Shown here one piece after another: positions 17,944 to 26,876 of a stretch of DNA of 64,000 nucleotides (position 1 is its first letter; every line of letters begins with the position of its first letter). The position numbers and the translations under genes are program-made. The notes under the pieces were generated by a model. That model did no database searches, was not told the DNA's origin, and saw nothing but the letters and a program-made list of their open reading frames with translations. Origin of the DNA: Turicibacter sp. (GTDB taxonomy: Bacteria; Bacillota; Bacilli; MOL361; Turicibacteraceae). The DNA lies in the NCBI GenBank assembly GCA_030531025.1, contig JAUMTV010000003.1:8801-72800 (forward strand), written 5' to 3'.

Positions 17944-18510
17944 TTATGCCTGTGATTTAGTAAAAATACGACGTGGAATACCTGGTCCAGTCCGTCTTCT
18001 ACGTTGCTCCATCTCGGCTATCTTTGATTTAAAATCGGTCTTATCCACTTCAAATTTAACTTCAATATCCAGCTCATCGTCTAAGTCAAATTCATCATCA
18101 AAATCAGATTTTGAGCTATTTATTGAAGATTCTTCGATCATAATTGGAGTAATTGATTTAACATTTAAGTATGGACCTGAATTAACAACTTCCACCTCAA
18201 CATCTACCTGACATAATTTACTCAAATCAGGTTGTTGATTTAAAGCTAATTCAATACCAAAACTATTCATTAATTTTACAAAATGATAGTTATGAAATTG
18301 AAACTTTGTCATATAGGTTGCTAAATAACTTCTACCCTCAGAATTAATCTGAACTGGAAGAGTTAAACATAAATAATTATTACGTGTACGAGTAAGAGAA
18401 TATCTTTCTGTACGTCCTTGATAGATACCATCTGACAATGTCTCATTCTTAAAGAAATCATCCTTTACGTCTTGCCAATTATCCCCCGTTGGTAAATTTG
18501 TACTTCCCAT
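17944..18510 (-). CDS. Putative ssDNA-binding accessory protein with acidic region
   Basis: About 188 residues from ATG 18510 (GGAGG upstream); the frame extends 13 codons further. The first 130 residues are beta-rich (DGIYQGRTERYSLTRTRNNY) and compatible with an OB fold. A highly acidic stretch follows (DDEFDLDDELDIEVKFE) and then a basic tail ending in RRRRTGPGIPRR. It is the first gene of the helicase operon. The acidic protein at 38595 in cassette 2 is also adjacent to its helicase gene. I infer a single-strand DNA-binding or helicase-loading role; not recognised as a named family. Confidence 0.5.
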   Translation of the reverse strand: MGSTNLPTGDNWQDVKDDFFKNETLSDGIYQGRTERYSLTRTRNNYLCLTLPVQINSEGRSYLATYMTKFQFHNYHFVKLMNSFGIELALNQQPDLSKLCQVDVEVEVVNSGPYLNVKSITPIMIEESSINSSKSDFDDEFDLDDELDIEVKFEVDKTDFKSKIAEMEQRRRRTGPGIPRRIFTKSQA

Positions 18511-18550
18511 AACCTTACCTCCATCATTTCTTAAATTTTCAAAGAGCATT

Positions 18551-18867
18551 AATCTTAGTACAAAAAATTGTATTTACTTGCCGGTAAGAGTATCAGATAA
18601 TCTCTAAAACCTCTATTCTCTCATCGGCAAATAAAAGATATCATACTTTTATATTTATATTCAAACCAGATGTATAATCTTAAAAGTTAAACTTATAGGG
18701 TATTAAAAACCGATTTTTAATATTTTATATTCCACTTATGTTTTATCATATTTTTATGTGGGAGCATCCCCTCCCAAGTTCTATTTAACTGATTAAGATA
18801 ACTACCTTATTCACTTCTATATGGTATAATTTTAAAAAAATTAATTATTTCAAAAGTTGGTGAAAAA
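18551..18867. promoter_or_regulatory. Divergent control region of cassette 1, possible origin
   Basis: Between the helicase operon and the ArgR-like gene. Near-palindrome CTTGCCGGTAAG at about 18578-18589, a second CGGCAAATA half site near 18633, inverted repeat TTAAAAACCGATTTTTAA near 18703-18720, and GGGAGCATCCCCTCCC near 18761. TGGTATAAT at 18832-18840 is an extended -10 for the regulator. Cassette 2 has a CCGG-centred palindrome in the same place (41939-41952). The rest is AT-rich and could include the replication origin. Confidence 0.5.
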
Positions 18868-19431
18868 ATGAGTAATATAAGCAAAAAAGAACGTATTAGT
18901 AAACTATATGATTATTTTCTCTCAAAAACAGAGCACAGATTAAAGAAAAAGGATGTCGATAAATTTTATAAGAAACTAGGGATTGAATTATCAGATAAAA
19001 TTATCTATGATGATATGAATTCCATTGCTACATGTAATAAAAAAAACAATTACTTTACCTTAAATGATACATTAGCTTTAAAAAATTCATCAAAAAATTT
19101 AGAACAACTACTAAATAAATTCACCTTATATCAACCGACTCAGTTAACCTTCAGTATTCAACATGAAAAACTACCTCAAAACGATTTAAATCCTCAATAT
19201 TTATTATTTTCTATTCATCTAAAACTAAATGATAATTTACCTATTTATTATTTGGAACAATTCAAATATTTTGTAACCTTATACTTCAAAAGACGAAAAA
19301 AAAATATAACAGATTATGTTTGTGATATTGTTATTTCGAATCGAATGATTCAATTCAACTCTACTAATCTAGATAAAATCATTGAATTATATAACGAATT
19401 CTACAATCTGAAATTAAATAACTATAAATAA
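18868..19431 (+). CDS. ArgR-like winged-helix regulator of cassette 1
   Basis: A 187-residue protein. The N-terminal 75 residues follow the ArgR DNA-binding pattern (KKKDVDKFYKKLGIELSDKIIYDDMNSI, then NNYFTLND as the wing). The C-terminal part is not a recognisable ArgR arginine-binding domain. It is the only plus-strand gene in this part of the cassette and is divergent from the helicase operon. Cassette 2 has a divergent counterpart (42175) with the same wing pattern. This is the arrangement of a master repressor that controls replication and perhaps excision. A bidirectional terminator separates it from the convergent DUF960 gene. Confidence 0.6.
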   Translation: MSNISKKERISKLYDYFLSKTEHRLKKKDVDKFYKKLGIELSDKIIYDDMNSIATCNKKNNYFTLNDTLALKNSSKNLEQLLNKFTLYQPTQLTFSIQHEKLPQNDLNPQYLLFSIHLKLNDNLPIYYLEQFKYFVTLYFKRRKKNITDYVCDIVISNRMIQFNSTNLDKIIELYNEFYNLKLNNYK

Positions 19432-19456
19432 AAACTCCTAAAAATAGGAGTTTTTA
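19431..19456. terminator. Bidirectional terminator between convergent genes
   Basis: AAAACTCCTAAAAATAGGAG followed by T-run, starting at the stop codon of the ArgR-like gene and ending just before the DUF960 stop codon. Confidence 0.8.
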
Positions 19457-19458
19457 TT

Positions 19459-19758
19459 TTAATACTCATTTGCGAGAAGCATCGTCACATAATCTTCATT
19501 TTCTATCACATACACTTTTTCTGTTATTGGGTGATCGATATTAATCACATACGTTCTTTCATATTCAGGTACTTCCTGTTTATGAGTAATTTCTTGATTC
19601 AATACCTCTCCTTCTAACATTTTCAATTGAAAGACATGAAAATAATCACATGACTCCATTTCCTCCTTACAACGATCATACATTTGCCACATCAACACCA
19701 CTAAATCAAAAGGGATACATTCCTGTACCCCTCTAGTCATATATTTTTTCATATCCAT
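19459..19758 (-). CDS. DUF960 family protein
   Basis: A 99-residue protein. YMTRGVQECIPFDLVVLMWQ, then DYFHVFQLK and a C-terminal YVIENEDYVTMLLANEY match the DUF960 pattern (TRG start, MWQ helix, D-Y-x-x-VF-L). DUF960 genes lie next to DUF1643 genes downstream of the ccr recombinases in staphylococcal SCC elements, which is strong support for kinship. Function unknown. A homologue at 43207 in cassette 2 carries a nonsense codon. GGAGG precedes the ATG. Confidence 0.75.
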   Translation of the reverse strand: MDMKKYMTRGVQECIPFDLVVLMWQMYDRCKEEMESCDYFHVFQLKMLEGEVLNQEITHKQEVPEYERTYVINIDHPITEKVYVIENEDYVTMLLANEY

Positions 19759-19771
19759 TAATCAAGACCTC

Positions 19772-19900
19772 CTATAGCCATTTTTCAATCTCTTCTTTTG
19801 ATAGACCAAAACGTTCTGATACTGTTTCTACCACTTGTTCATTAGACAATCCTATGGATAGAAGTTCTAACAACAGTGCTAAAATACGAATCCATTGCAT
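19772..19900 (-). CDS. Small helical protein, 42 residues
   Basis: MQWIRILALLLELLSIGLSN at the start, then EQVVETVSERFGLSKEEIEKWL. A short amphipathic or membrane-like helix is joined to a helix-turn-helix-like or CUE-like tail. AAGGAGGAAATTG leads directly into the ATG. The homologue at 43513-43644 in cassette 2 keeps the same length, spacing and tail pattern (DRLGLDPEDIKRWM), so this is a real conserved gene. Confidence 0.7.
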   Translation of the reverse strand: MQWIRILALLLELLSIGLSNEQVVETVSERFGLSKEEIEKWL

Positions 19901-19911
19901 CAATTTCCTCC

Positions 19912-20004
19912 TTATGCCATATTCATTTCTGGACGAACATTTTCAAAATATTTAATCACTAACTCTACAACTACTTTTAAGACTTTTACAATCGATCTAA
20001 TCAT
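19912..20004 (-). CDS. Micro-protein, 30 residues
   Basis: MIRSIVKVLKVVVELVIKYF and ten more residues. AAGGAGAG lies eight bases before the ATG. Hydrophobic with three lysines, so a small membrane-associated helix is possible. No counterpart seen in cassette 2. Confidence 0.5.
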   Translation of the reverse strand: MIRSIVKVLKVVVELVIKYFENVRPEMNMA

Positions 20005-20019
20005 GGGACATTCTCTCCT

Positions 20020-20364
20020 TTATTCACTCATATTAAATTGAGGATAATATTCTAATACTATCAATGGCATAAAAATCACAATATTATAATCTGAACCTGC
20101 TAACAGTAACAGTTCACAATAGTTCTCTTCATCAGCTCCAACAAATGCATCAACATATTCTGCTTCTGTTACAGGGAACTGTTCCAATAACTCCTCTAAC
20201 TGTTCCGTGTGATTCACATAAGTTACAAAACCACCTAAATCACCAATCATTCGATTTTCTCCATAATTTTCATTTAGGATTTCTATTTTTTCTACCATTC
20301 GCTCTTTGACTAAACGATCTAATTGATTAATCTGTTCTAATTCATTTTCATTTAATATCTTCAC
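20020..20364 (-). CDS. Conserved cassette protein, unknown function (114 residues)
   Basis: Starts at GTG 20364 after GGAGG. Acidic, with the pattern YGENRMIGDLGGFVTY and a later AEYVDAFVGADEENYCELLLLAG. The protein at 43646 in cassette 2 has the equivalents YGDERLVTDLGGYILL and PEYIEPFEGHDLKQYVEVLFML, so the family is conserved. It occupies the place that DUF950 (the SAUGI uracil-DNA-glycosylase inhibitor) has beside DUF960 and DUF1643 in SCC elements. I cannot align it to SAUGI by eye, so equivalence of function is only a possibility. Confidence 0.6.
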   Translation of the reverse strand: MKILNENELEQINQLDRLVKERMVEKIEILNENYGENRMIGDLGGFVTYVNHTEQLEELLEQFPVTEAEYVDAFVGADEENYCELLLLAGSDYNIVIFMPLIVLEYYPQFNMSE

Positions 20365-20477
20365 TTTCTATTCCTCCTCATATAAAAATCTCTATTGCGA
20401 TACAAAACTTTAACCATTAATGAATATTTATATATATCAATCAATATTTGGATTAATTAGCGTTGATTAATGTTATA

Positions 20478-20999
20478 CTAATTTTTCCAATTAACTAAAT
20501 TCCATGTTGAAACTTTAGGGGATAATGGATGATACATTTTAACTCCATCCTCATCACTGATATAGAAAGTCTTATTCCTAAATGGTTTCAACTTCTCTAA
20601 CAATTCCTCTTGTCTTTTCATCATCTTTTTACTTCCATCACCAAATGATCCCCATGCGATAATCAATGAATCACATTTCAACGCTGACTTCTCAATATAA
20701 ATATCATTTTCAGGATGTAACAAATCCTCCAATGAATCACCTATCTTCAATTTAGGTGTAATATAGGAAAATAAGTTACAGATATCTACCGAGGTATAGT
20801 TCAACCGTTTCAAATTATTAATGATATTCATTGTCGTACAGTCCATTTCTATTTCATCGGCTGTTGAAGGATTAATCATGATAATCGTACATTTTAACTT
20901 TTCCTTATCCCTCGACCAATCTTTTTTCAAGATCAATCGATGATTCATATCATCCGAATAAACCACCTCTGTTCTGACACTTGAACGAGTTGTAATCAT
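20478..20999 (-). CDS. DUF1643 family protein
   Basis: A 173-residue protein. VYSDDMNHRLILKKDW, CTIIMINPSTADEIEMDCTT, NNLKRLNYTSVDICNLFSY and SLIIAWGSFGDGSKK are the DUF1643 hallmarks. The family recurs in SCC elements and other islands and is of unknown biochemical role; its MINPS and D-x-T pattern suggests a hydrolase-like or nucleotide-related fold. AAGGAGG precedes the ATG. A homologue is at 44133-44660. The 113 bases upstream of the next gene contain no clear terminator. Confidence 0.85.
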   Translation of the reverse strand: MITTRSSVRTEVVYSDDMNHRLILKKDWSRDKEKLKCTIIMINPSTADEIEMDCTTMNIINNLKRLNYTSVDICNLFSYITPKLKIGDSLEDLLHPENDIYIEKSALKCDSLIIAWGSFGDGSKKMMKRQEELLEKLKPFRNKTFYISDEDGVKMYHPLSPKVSTWNLVNWKN

Positions 21000-21010
21000 A
21001 ACTAACCTCC

Positions 21011-21379
21011 TTACTTTGCATACACAAATAGATGACTATAATCGTCTTGAACAGGTTTCAATCGAATAAAGAAATTGAAACATTCACTTTCTACCTTGAA
21101 CGTTTCTTCGTGCTTATAACCCTCACCACCACATTTTTCAGTGACTTTATCAAAGATATCTAATTGATTAAAAATCAATTCATTCAATTCCTGCTGTAAC
21201 TGTTGAACGGAAACAGAATGCTCCATCAACACATGATTCATTTGTGAGGACGGAAACCATTGATTACAGACTTCATTCAGTCTCGAACCACAATAGTCCA
21301 ATCTCATAATTCCTAACGCTTTATCTTCATCTAATCCTAAGCGAGTTAATTCTTTTACATTGATCCATTTGGTTAACAT
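21011..21379 (-). CDS. Conserved cassette protein, unknown function (122 residues)
   Basis: ATG at 21379 after GGAGT, preferred over a TTG one codon earlier. KWINVKELTRLGLDEDKALG, then MRLDYCGSRLNEVCNQWFPS and a C-terminal FNFFIRLKPVQDDYSHLFVY. The protein at 44682 shares KWINVKE, IGMMRLDWSGSRRDEVCNKW and FNFYLRLKPVKDEYSYLFIY. It is always directly before DUF1643 here, so the two are probably functionally linked. I do not recognise the family. Confidence 0.65.
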   Translation of the reverse strand: MLTKWINVKELTRLGLDEDKALGIMRLDYCGSRLNEVCNQWFPSSQMNHVLMEHSVSVQQLQQELNELIFNQLDIFDKVTEKCGGEGYKHEETFKVESECFNFFIRLKPVQDDYSHLFVYAK

Positions 21380-21406
21380 CAATCATGACTCCTTTCTTTG
21401 TACAAC

Positions 21407-21443
21407 TAAAAAACACTAGATAACTTGATGGTCTATCTAGTGT
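21407..21443 (-). terminator. Terminator between DpnD/PcfM-like gene and next operon
   Basis: ACACTAGATA/TATCTAGTGT stem with U-run on the minus strand. The gene at 21011 therefore needs its own promoter or read-through. Confidence 0.75.
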
Positions 21444-21456
21444 CATTCATTTTATA

Positions 21457-21630
21457 TCAATCACAGATGTTAAATTCGGTCTCAACCAAATCAGATGAAT
21501 CTAAGATGATTTCTTCATCATGATATTGTTGTCTGATATATTCAATCAGATCACAATCCATCTCATCAACATCTGCTTCAATCAGACGTTGTAAGGTTTC
21601 CGTGATACAGACTGTTATTTTATGACTCAT
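21457..21630 (-). CDS. DpnD/PcfM-like small protein
   Basis: A 57-residue protein beginning MSHKITVCITETLQRLIEAD, with DEEIILDSSDLVETEF near the end. This matches the DpnD/PcfM family of small acidic proteins found on conjugative plasmids and restriction loci; the role is unknown. The cassette 2 homologue (45261-45434) has exactly the same length. It sits between RadC and the DUF1643 gene pair in both cassettes. Confidence 0.7.
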   Translation of the reverse strand: MSHKITVCITETLQRLIEADVDEMDCDLIEYIRQQYHDEEIILDSSDLVETEFNICD

Positions 21631-21660
21631 ATTTTCTACCTCTTATTAGTTATGGAATAA

Positions 21661-21698
21661 TAAAAGAGCTAAGTGACGTTAATATAATCACTTAGCTC
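21661..21698 (-). terminator. Terminator after radC
   Basis: GAGCTAAGTGA/TCACTTAGCTC stem, U-run on the minus strand, immediately after the RadC stop codon. Conserved in form at 45464-45500 and about 52008-52043, next to the other radC copies. Confidence 0.8.
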
Positions 21699-21699
21699 C

Positions 21700-22149
21700 T
21701 TATAAATAACCTTTTTCTTTTAATGATGTAAATGTTCCATTTCCTATAATGAGATGATCTAATAACTTGATCCCTAGTAACTCACCTGCTTCAACTAAGC
21801 GATGGGTTAGTTGAATATCTTGTTGTGAGGGTTGGGCATTTCCTGATGGATGATTATGAAAAGCCATGATACTAGCAGCATTTGATAGGATGGCTGTTTT
21901 GAATACTTCCCTTGGATGGACAATGGCTTTATTGAGTGTTCCAACTGATACCACTGAAATATTCATTGGTTCATTTTTTGTATTCAAACAAGCAATGATG
22001 AACTGTTCACGATCAAGTGATTCAAGCCTACCTTTTATCATCTCATAAGCATCCTTAGGTGATGAAATCGTACGTGTTTGATAAAGGAAGCTAGACTCCT
22101 TTACCATTTTAATTGATACGATATTAATACGTTTTGCGACATTCGACAT
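21700..22149 (-). CDS. radC: RadC-family JAB/MPN metalloprotein
   Basis: A 149-residue protein. The JAMM motif is intact: HNHPSGNAQPSQQD (H98, H100, D111) with an upstream Glu. It lacks the N-terminal helix-hairpin-helix of chromosomal RadC, as do most mobile-element RadC proteins. Members are abundant on islands and plasmids, with unclear function, perhaps DNA processing or anti-restriction. GGAGG precedes the ATG. The upstream sequence, including AATAATATATGTTTATAAAT, is shared with the copies at 45500 and 52041. It marks the boundary between scaffold and variable cargo. Confidence 0.88.
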   Translation of the reverse strand: MSNVAKRINIVSIKMVKESSFLYQTRTISSPKDAYEMIKGRLESLDREQFIIACLNTKNEPMNISVVSVGTLNKAIVHPREVFKTAILSNAASIMAFHNHPSGNAQPSQQDIQLTHRLVEAGELLGIKLLDHLIIGNGTFTSLKEKGYL

Positions 22150-22251
22150 GTATATTACCTCCTGAGTAACTATTCAAGAAAATAATATATGTTTATAAAT
22201 CTAGTTGTTACACTCTATAATACTCCTCAATAATCAATTAATGTTCCAAAA

Positions 22252-23958
22252 TTATCGGTTTCTTCTCAAACGTCTAATATTAAAAACTACCATTGTATAC
22301 ACCAATATTAACCAAATAATTATAGACCATCTAAGAGGATGAAGATTAATATAATATCCAAATAAAGGAATATTGCATAATATATCATTCACAATTATCT
22401 TTATCCCATTATATCCTAAAACAATTGTAATAATTGATGAAAAAATTACAATACTAATTTCATTTTGTTTTATCTTACTCTCTCTTTCTTTTGAAATATC
22501 GTCACTAAAGCTCTTTATCAAAAACTCTGCCTTAGTTTGTAAAATATCAGTTTCAGTGTTTACTAAGATGGATTTATACAATTCTCTCGCACTTCCTTCA
22601 AACGGAAATAAAAATTCTTCGTCAAAGCGTATATTTAAAAAGTTTAAATCATTTTTTACTTTTTGATACTCAGTAAGACTCTGATATTTACTATTAGCGA
22701 TATTATCTATAAGATTTCTAATATAATATTTTTTTATAAACGCCAACTCATAAAATCTAATAAAATTAAACATATTTAAAATAGTCATTTTTTTACATTT
22801 TTCTAGTACTATAGAGTCATATTGTTTTGCTTCTTTTAGAGCCTTTTCTTCCTCTTTTAATGTAGCAGTAATAAGAGATACAAATTTATTCTTCTTAAAG
22901 TACAATACAGCATTAGTTTTGCTACAATAAAATAAAAAACTTTTACGTTCAAATGTTAATGAGCTTTTCAATGTATTATATAAGTATTCTTTAGTCATAT
23001 CATCTATTATAGATTTTCTAGAATTTAAAAGGTAATAATTTAACATTTTAAGAAGTTCATCTGATTTACCAACATCCATCGAATTTTTATTTAATTGAAA
23101 ATCCCCCATAGTCCAAAAAAAAGCAGTATTTTTTGGATTACTTTCTAGTTTTATTTTACCTATCTCCAACAGTAAAGACTCAAAATAAAGCACTATTTGA
23201 TCAAAATATAAATCATTTTTCTTATCTTTTATCCAAAAATCTTTTGTACTATATTTTTCTTTTATTTTATGAAAATTAGCCTCTGATATCCTCATATCTC
23301 GTGGAGATACTTCTGATATTGGCAATAATTGTTGTGAAGTGAATGTAACAATAGTTTGAAGAGTTATAATACCAGTACAATATATTGTAGCTACTACTAT
23401 ACATACTTCATACTCTCCATCACTATTCTTTATTATAGGCGGAATCAACATAAATCTCTTATACTCATTAAAAACAAAATTTTCACTTAAATCATATCGA
23501 TTTATTTTTTCAATTGTGTTATCGACATCATGAGTTAAATTATATATTTCCTTTTCTATAGGAATAATGTCATACACTTTAAATCGAAAATCTTCCTGGT
23601 GAACTTCTTCTAAAATATTAATTATATAATCATCATCTACTCCATATTTTTGATACAATTGATCTATAATTTCTTTAGATACTCCTTTTCCATCTAACTC
23701 TTCTTGTGATTGATCATTGATAATAAAGGTTGCATCTATTTTATCTTCTTCTGATTTTGAAGTAATGGTATACTTTGTATACATTTCTTGTTTTTGAACT
23801 AAGTATCCATAATAAGCTGCATTACTTACCCCTTCATTTACTTTTGAATTTATATAGCAGACATATCCATTAGAGTCTTCAATATTACTAACTAACTCTT
23901 CATACTTAGTTTTATCAAAGGTTAGCAATTTCATCATATTTCCTACTGTTAAAAACAT
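22252..23958 (-). CDS. Large protein with C-terminal membrane pair, unknown function
   Basis: A 568-residue protein. Mostly soluble and helical, rich in Lys, Glu and Asn, with two transmembrane segments near residues 498-518 and 543-562 and a basic C-terminus (NIRRLRRNR). No motif I recognise; there is no GMN of CorA and no Walker motif. Its first residues, MFLTVG, with their ribosome-binding context, equal the start of the regulator at 27109. It is the first cargo gene after RadC and stands alone, with a terminator-like hairpin region upstream. A membrane-attack effector in a defence system is one possibility, by architecture only. Confidence 0.5.
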   Translation of the reverse strand: MFLTVGNMMKLLTFDKTKYEELVSNIEDSNGYVCYINSKVNEGVSNAAYYGYLVQKQEMYTKYTITSKSEEDKIDATFIINDQSQEELDGKGVSKEIIDQLYQKYGVDDDYIINILEEVHQEDFRFKVYDIIPIEKEIYNLTHDVDNTIEKINRYDLSENFVFNEYKRFMLIPPIIKNSDGEYEVCIVVATIYCTGIITLQTIVTFTSQQLLPISEVSPRDMRISEANFHKIKEKYSTKDFWIKDKKNDLYFDQIVLYFESLLLEIGKIKLESNPKNTAFFWTMGDFQLNKNSMDVGKSDELLKMLNYYLLNSRKSIIDDMTKEYLYNTLKSSLTFERKSFLFYCSKTNAVLYFKKNKFVSLITATLKEEEKALKEAKQYDSIVLEKCKKMTILNMFNFIRFYELAFIKKYYIRNLIDNIANSKYQSLTEYQKVKNDLNFLNIRFDEEFLFPFEGSARELYKSILVNTETDILQTKAEFLIKSFSDDISKERESKIKQNEISIVIFSSIITIVLGYNGIKIIVNDILCNIPLFGYYINLHPLRWSIIIWLILVYTMVVFNIRRLRRNR

Positions 23959-24132
23959 TGTTTATCTCCCTCTTTAGTCTCGTACCCATGAGGGCATAGA
24001 ATGTTCCACAAATTATAGCATAATTCTACTATAATTAAAAATAAAATTAAAGCTTCCATTATTTATAAACGTGATGTTTGAATAACTTTAAATGAATAGA
24101 TTACAATTATCAATAATTAAAAGCATAATCGT

Positions 24133-24312
24133 TATCGACTATGCTTTTCTAATATTGTTTCTAAAGCTTCTAATGCCATAATTCTAATATATTCTTTAAT
24201 ATTTATATTATCTATAATCTCTTCTCTAGAAAGCCAGTATATATCCTTACTTCACCCTTTTGCGGACTTACTTGATCTGATTGAACGGTAACAAAATAGA
24301 TTAAGTCAACAC
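24133..24312 (-). pseudogene. Nudix hydrolase fragment
   Basis: In two frames the minus strand reads DLIYFVTVQSDQVSPQKGEV and IYWLSREEIIDNINIKEYIR, the pattern of a Nudix C-terminal half (GE, then W-L-S-x-E-E-I). The frame breaks between them and no N-terminal Nudix box exists. The rest of the 23959-24478 gap holds a hairpin AAAGCATA/TATGCTTT at 24121-24150 and no other gene. Confidence 0.55.
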
Positions 24313-24478
24313 TCCCTTTACTTCCCATATTTTACAATAAGGTGTATTGAGGAGTATTCTACAATCTCACTCCATTAAGGAGAGTTATCCATACTATAAT
24401 AGGAGATTTTTAATCATTGATAACAGTATACTTTCCTCCAATGGGTCAGTTAAATTAGCTTCTCTAATTAACCTTGTA

Positions 24479-24841
24479 TTAATTATCGATTTCTATCTCC
24501 CACCATTCATCAACTAAAAATAGTATTTGTTCATCTAGTTCCGCAACCCCCACAACTAAATCTTTCCTTTTTTTAGACTTAAAAATTAAATACTCCTGTG
24601 GAGCTAAATCACTTTTCATCAAAATTTTTTTCCATTTTATATTCTTTAGTGTTGATTTCAATATGTTAATTTCTGAATTAGATAAATGTATAACTTCTTC
24701 AGCAGTAAAGTTTTCAAATATAATTTCAGTAGCATTTTGAATTTTATAATTATAAATTAAAGGTTTATTACTGAAAATTATTATTAGGCCCATTAAAATT
24801 ATAGCAATAGCTAATAAAAATATATACTTTTTACTAATCAA
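24479..24841 (-). CDS. Membrane-anchored protein paired with secreted protease-like protein
   Basis: A 120-residue protein. One N-terminal transmembrane segment (residues 5-24) and an extracellular domain of about 90 residues with mixed alpha/beta pattern and no recognised family. Its start overlaps the end of the caspase-like gene by eight bases, implying co-translation. It could be an inhibitor, a receptor or an immunity partner for that secreted enzyme (inference). Confidence 0.55.
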   Translation of the reverse strand: MISKKYIFLLAIAIILMGLIIIFSNKPLIYNYKIQNATEIIFENFTAEEVIHLSNSEINILKSTLKNIKWKKILMKSDLAPQEYLIFKSKKRKDLVVGVAELDEQILFLVDEWWEIEIDN

Positions 24842-26105
24842 TAACTATCTCCTCTCCAGCTTCAATAATAACATTGTTTAATTCTGGTTCAACTGTATAG
24901 GTAGAATAGACATATGTCAACTCCTGATTATCATAATCATAATAATATTTTTCAATAATATCATCTTCATTAAGCTTTGAAACATTATTTAATTTAAATG
25001 CCTCTAAACGTTCTATTATTTCTGATTCTAAATCAAAGTTATTTTTATGTCGTCCTCGATCAACATAATTAATAGAATCTATCTTTCCTTCCTCAAATGT
25101 AGCTATATATGCCTTATTGGTTTTTACTTCATCTCCTATAAAATATGAAATAATAATCATACCACTATCTTCTGAATAATTATTAATACTTACCTTATAT
25201 TTGTCAATATCAATTGTTTTATTTTCAATTTCATTAATCTTATTAATAATTGCTTTTAAACTATCTTGATAGTTCAACAATGGAGCATCACTTACATCAG
25301 ATAAATCATCGATATAAAAATCAGTTTCTAATGTGTTTAAATTTCCATCTAATTTTTCTTCAGCCACTGATTTTGAATACGATGTTATCGTATTACTAGT
25401 TGTTCCATAAATCACTGCATAATCACCTAAATTAGATGTTGGATATAAACTTGTTGCATAATTAATTGCACCTTTTACTGTATATCCACTAGCTAATGCA
25501 TCATGATATTTAACTAACCACTCTGGTCCCTTAGTATTTCGAGAATTAATACTATTCTTAAATGCTACAGCAGTCGTAGCACCTTTCTTTACTGCTCTTG
25601 ATCCTAAATTATCGCCACTATTAGCCCCTGTTGAACATCCCACAAAGGAAATTAAATCAACTCCAGACATATTTGTATCTTGAATCCCAGCATATGAATA
25701 ACCCGAGCTACTATTTAAGTCTTTACCATAATATACTCCAGTTGCATAACTCCCACCTTTATTTCCATAATTAAATATCATATTATCATAATTTCCATGT
25801 CCATTTAAGAATACAATTCTACTACCAATCCTTCTAATACCATCTGGATTATTACCACGCATGTATGTTACGTCTGGAGAATAATTCTTATACGAGCTTA
25901 AACCACTTATCATTCCGTATGCTGTTGCAGCATAATTAACATTTTTTGTAAAATCACCAGTGTGAGATCCAAACCAACCATGATTAACTCCAATAGAATA
26001 AGCATAATTATTTCCTGCTGCTGAAGCACCTTTGATTCCACCTAATGCAATCATTATTCCTAGCCCAATCGATACTATTTTTTTGGATCTTAATCTATTT
26101 CTCAT
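24834..26105 (-). CDS. Secreted caspase/C25-like cysteine peptidase candidate
   Basis: A 423-residue protein. A signal peptide is cleaved near ASAA (residue 30). The first half resembles the caspase-hemoglobinase fold: IVFLNGHGNYDN gives the catalytic His103, and LISFVGCSTGAN gives Cys157, both following beta strands as in gingipain (C25), clostripain and CHAT peptidases. The second half (about 250-423) is an acidic alpha/beta domain resembling a PepSY-like propeptide or inhibitor segment. It lies downstream of a quorum-sensing-type regulator and peptide gene, recalling NprR-NprX-protease loci. The HG and CST spacing is right for the family, but the assignment is by motif only. Confidence 0.65.
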   Translation of the reverse strand: MRNRLRSKKIVSIGLGIMIALGGIKGASAAGNNYAYSIGVNHGWFGSHTGDFTKNVNYAATAYGMISGLSSYKNYSPDVTYMRGNNPDGIRRIGSRIVFLNGHGNYDNMIFNYGNKGGSYATGVYYGKDLNSSSGYSYAGIQDTNMSGVDLISFVGCSTGANSGDNLGSRAVKKGATTAVAFKNSINSRNTKGPEWLVKYHDALASGYTVKGAINYATSLYPTSNLGDYAVIYGTTSNTITSYSKSVAEEKLDGNLNTLETDFYIDDLSDVSDAPLLNYQDSLKAIINKINEIENKTIDIDKYKVSINNYSEDSGMIIISYFIGDEVKTNKAYIATFEEGKIDSINYVDRGRHKNNFDLESEIIERLEAFKLNNVSKLNEDDIIEKYYYDYDNQELTYVYSTYTVEPELNNVIIEAGEEIVID

Positions 26106-26267
26106 AAAATTTCCCCTTTATATTTATTAATCCTTTATTTTCTAATCATTTCGTCACGTATATCTACCTTAACTATATATTAGGTATAGTTATAAGATGT
26201 TGTTTTTCGATATACTTCTTTCACTATATAAATATTACCTTATTATTTTCTTTCAACTTAAATATTA

Positions 26268-26372
26268 GTGGATTCATTCTTCGTATTCAAACAAGCAATG
26301 ATGAATTGCTCTCTATCCAAATCTTTAAGTTGATCATGAATCATTTCATAGGTATCATTAGGTTATGAATTT
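26268..26372 (-). pseudogene. radC remnant inside cassette 1 cargo
   Basis: About 105 bases match the middle of the radC genes (the segment encoding EQFIIACLN through EMI) at high identity by eye, with frame damage and no JAMM motif. It suggests that the cargo to its right (26.4-30.6 kb) was once attached to another cassette's radC. Confidence 0.75.
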
Positions 26373-26471
26373 GCCGATTACGTTAACTGGTATTAACAAT
26401 CATCGAATCCACTCTTCACTAGGGTACTTGTCACCAGTCGAGTACCGTGAAAATACCCTTAAAAAAATTGT

Positions 26472-26588
26472 TTAGTTTAGTGTTGACAATCCACTATCTT
26501 CCACACCACATCCATCATAATCACAGACTAATGTTCGATGCTCAATAGTTTCAACCACTAACTTTACACTTTCATCAATTAATGGCAT
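26472..26588 (-). CDS. Small Cys-containing protein, 38 residues
   Basis: A very strong AAAGGAGGTGATTGGG leads into ATG 26588. MPLIDESVKLVVETIEHRTL, then a C-x4-C loop (CDYDGC). Size and ribosome binding site suggest a real gene left from an element module. The family is not recognised. Confidence 0.5.
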   Translation of the reverse strand: MPLIDESVKLVVETIEHRTLVCDYDGCGVEDSGLSTLN

Positions 26589-26819
26589 CCCAATCACCTC
26601 CTTTCAATAACCAAGATAATCGCTATACATCGTGATTAAAATATTATCTAGTATCTCTTTAACAAAAAGTTTTAATGTTTCTATTTGATTTATATATCCA
26701 GTAATTATTTTTGAATACTCTTAGTATAAGATCACCTATATAAAAAATTCTAGACTCATAAGTATGACTTTTCTACTTCAATAAACCTGTCATATTTAAC
26801 CTCATTTTTCATAATAAGC

Positions 26820-26862
26820 TAAAAAAAAAATCTAGCAAATGATATATTGCTAGATTTTTTTA
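26820..26862 (-). terminator. Terminator after the peptide gene
   Basis: AAAAATCTAGCAA/TTGCTAGATTTTT stem with U-runs on both sides. It closes the regulator-peptide unit at 26877-28332. Confidence 0.8.
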
Positions 26863-26876
26863 TTACTAATAAAGGA

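Noticed and set aside
20020..20364. SAUGI (DUF950) uracil-DNA-glycosylase inhibitor
   Set aside because: Right place relative to DUF960 and DUF1643 but no recognisable sequence match by eye.
22252..23958. CorA-type magnesium channel because of two C-terminal membrane helices
   Set aside because: No GMN motif and wrong overall composition.
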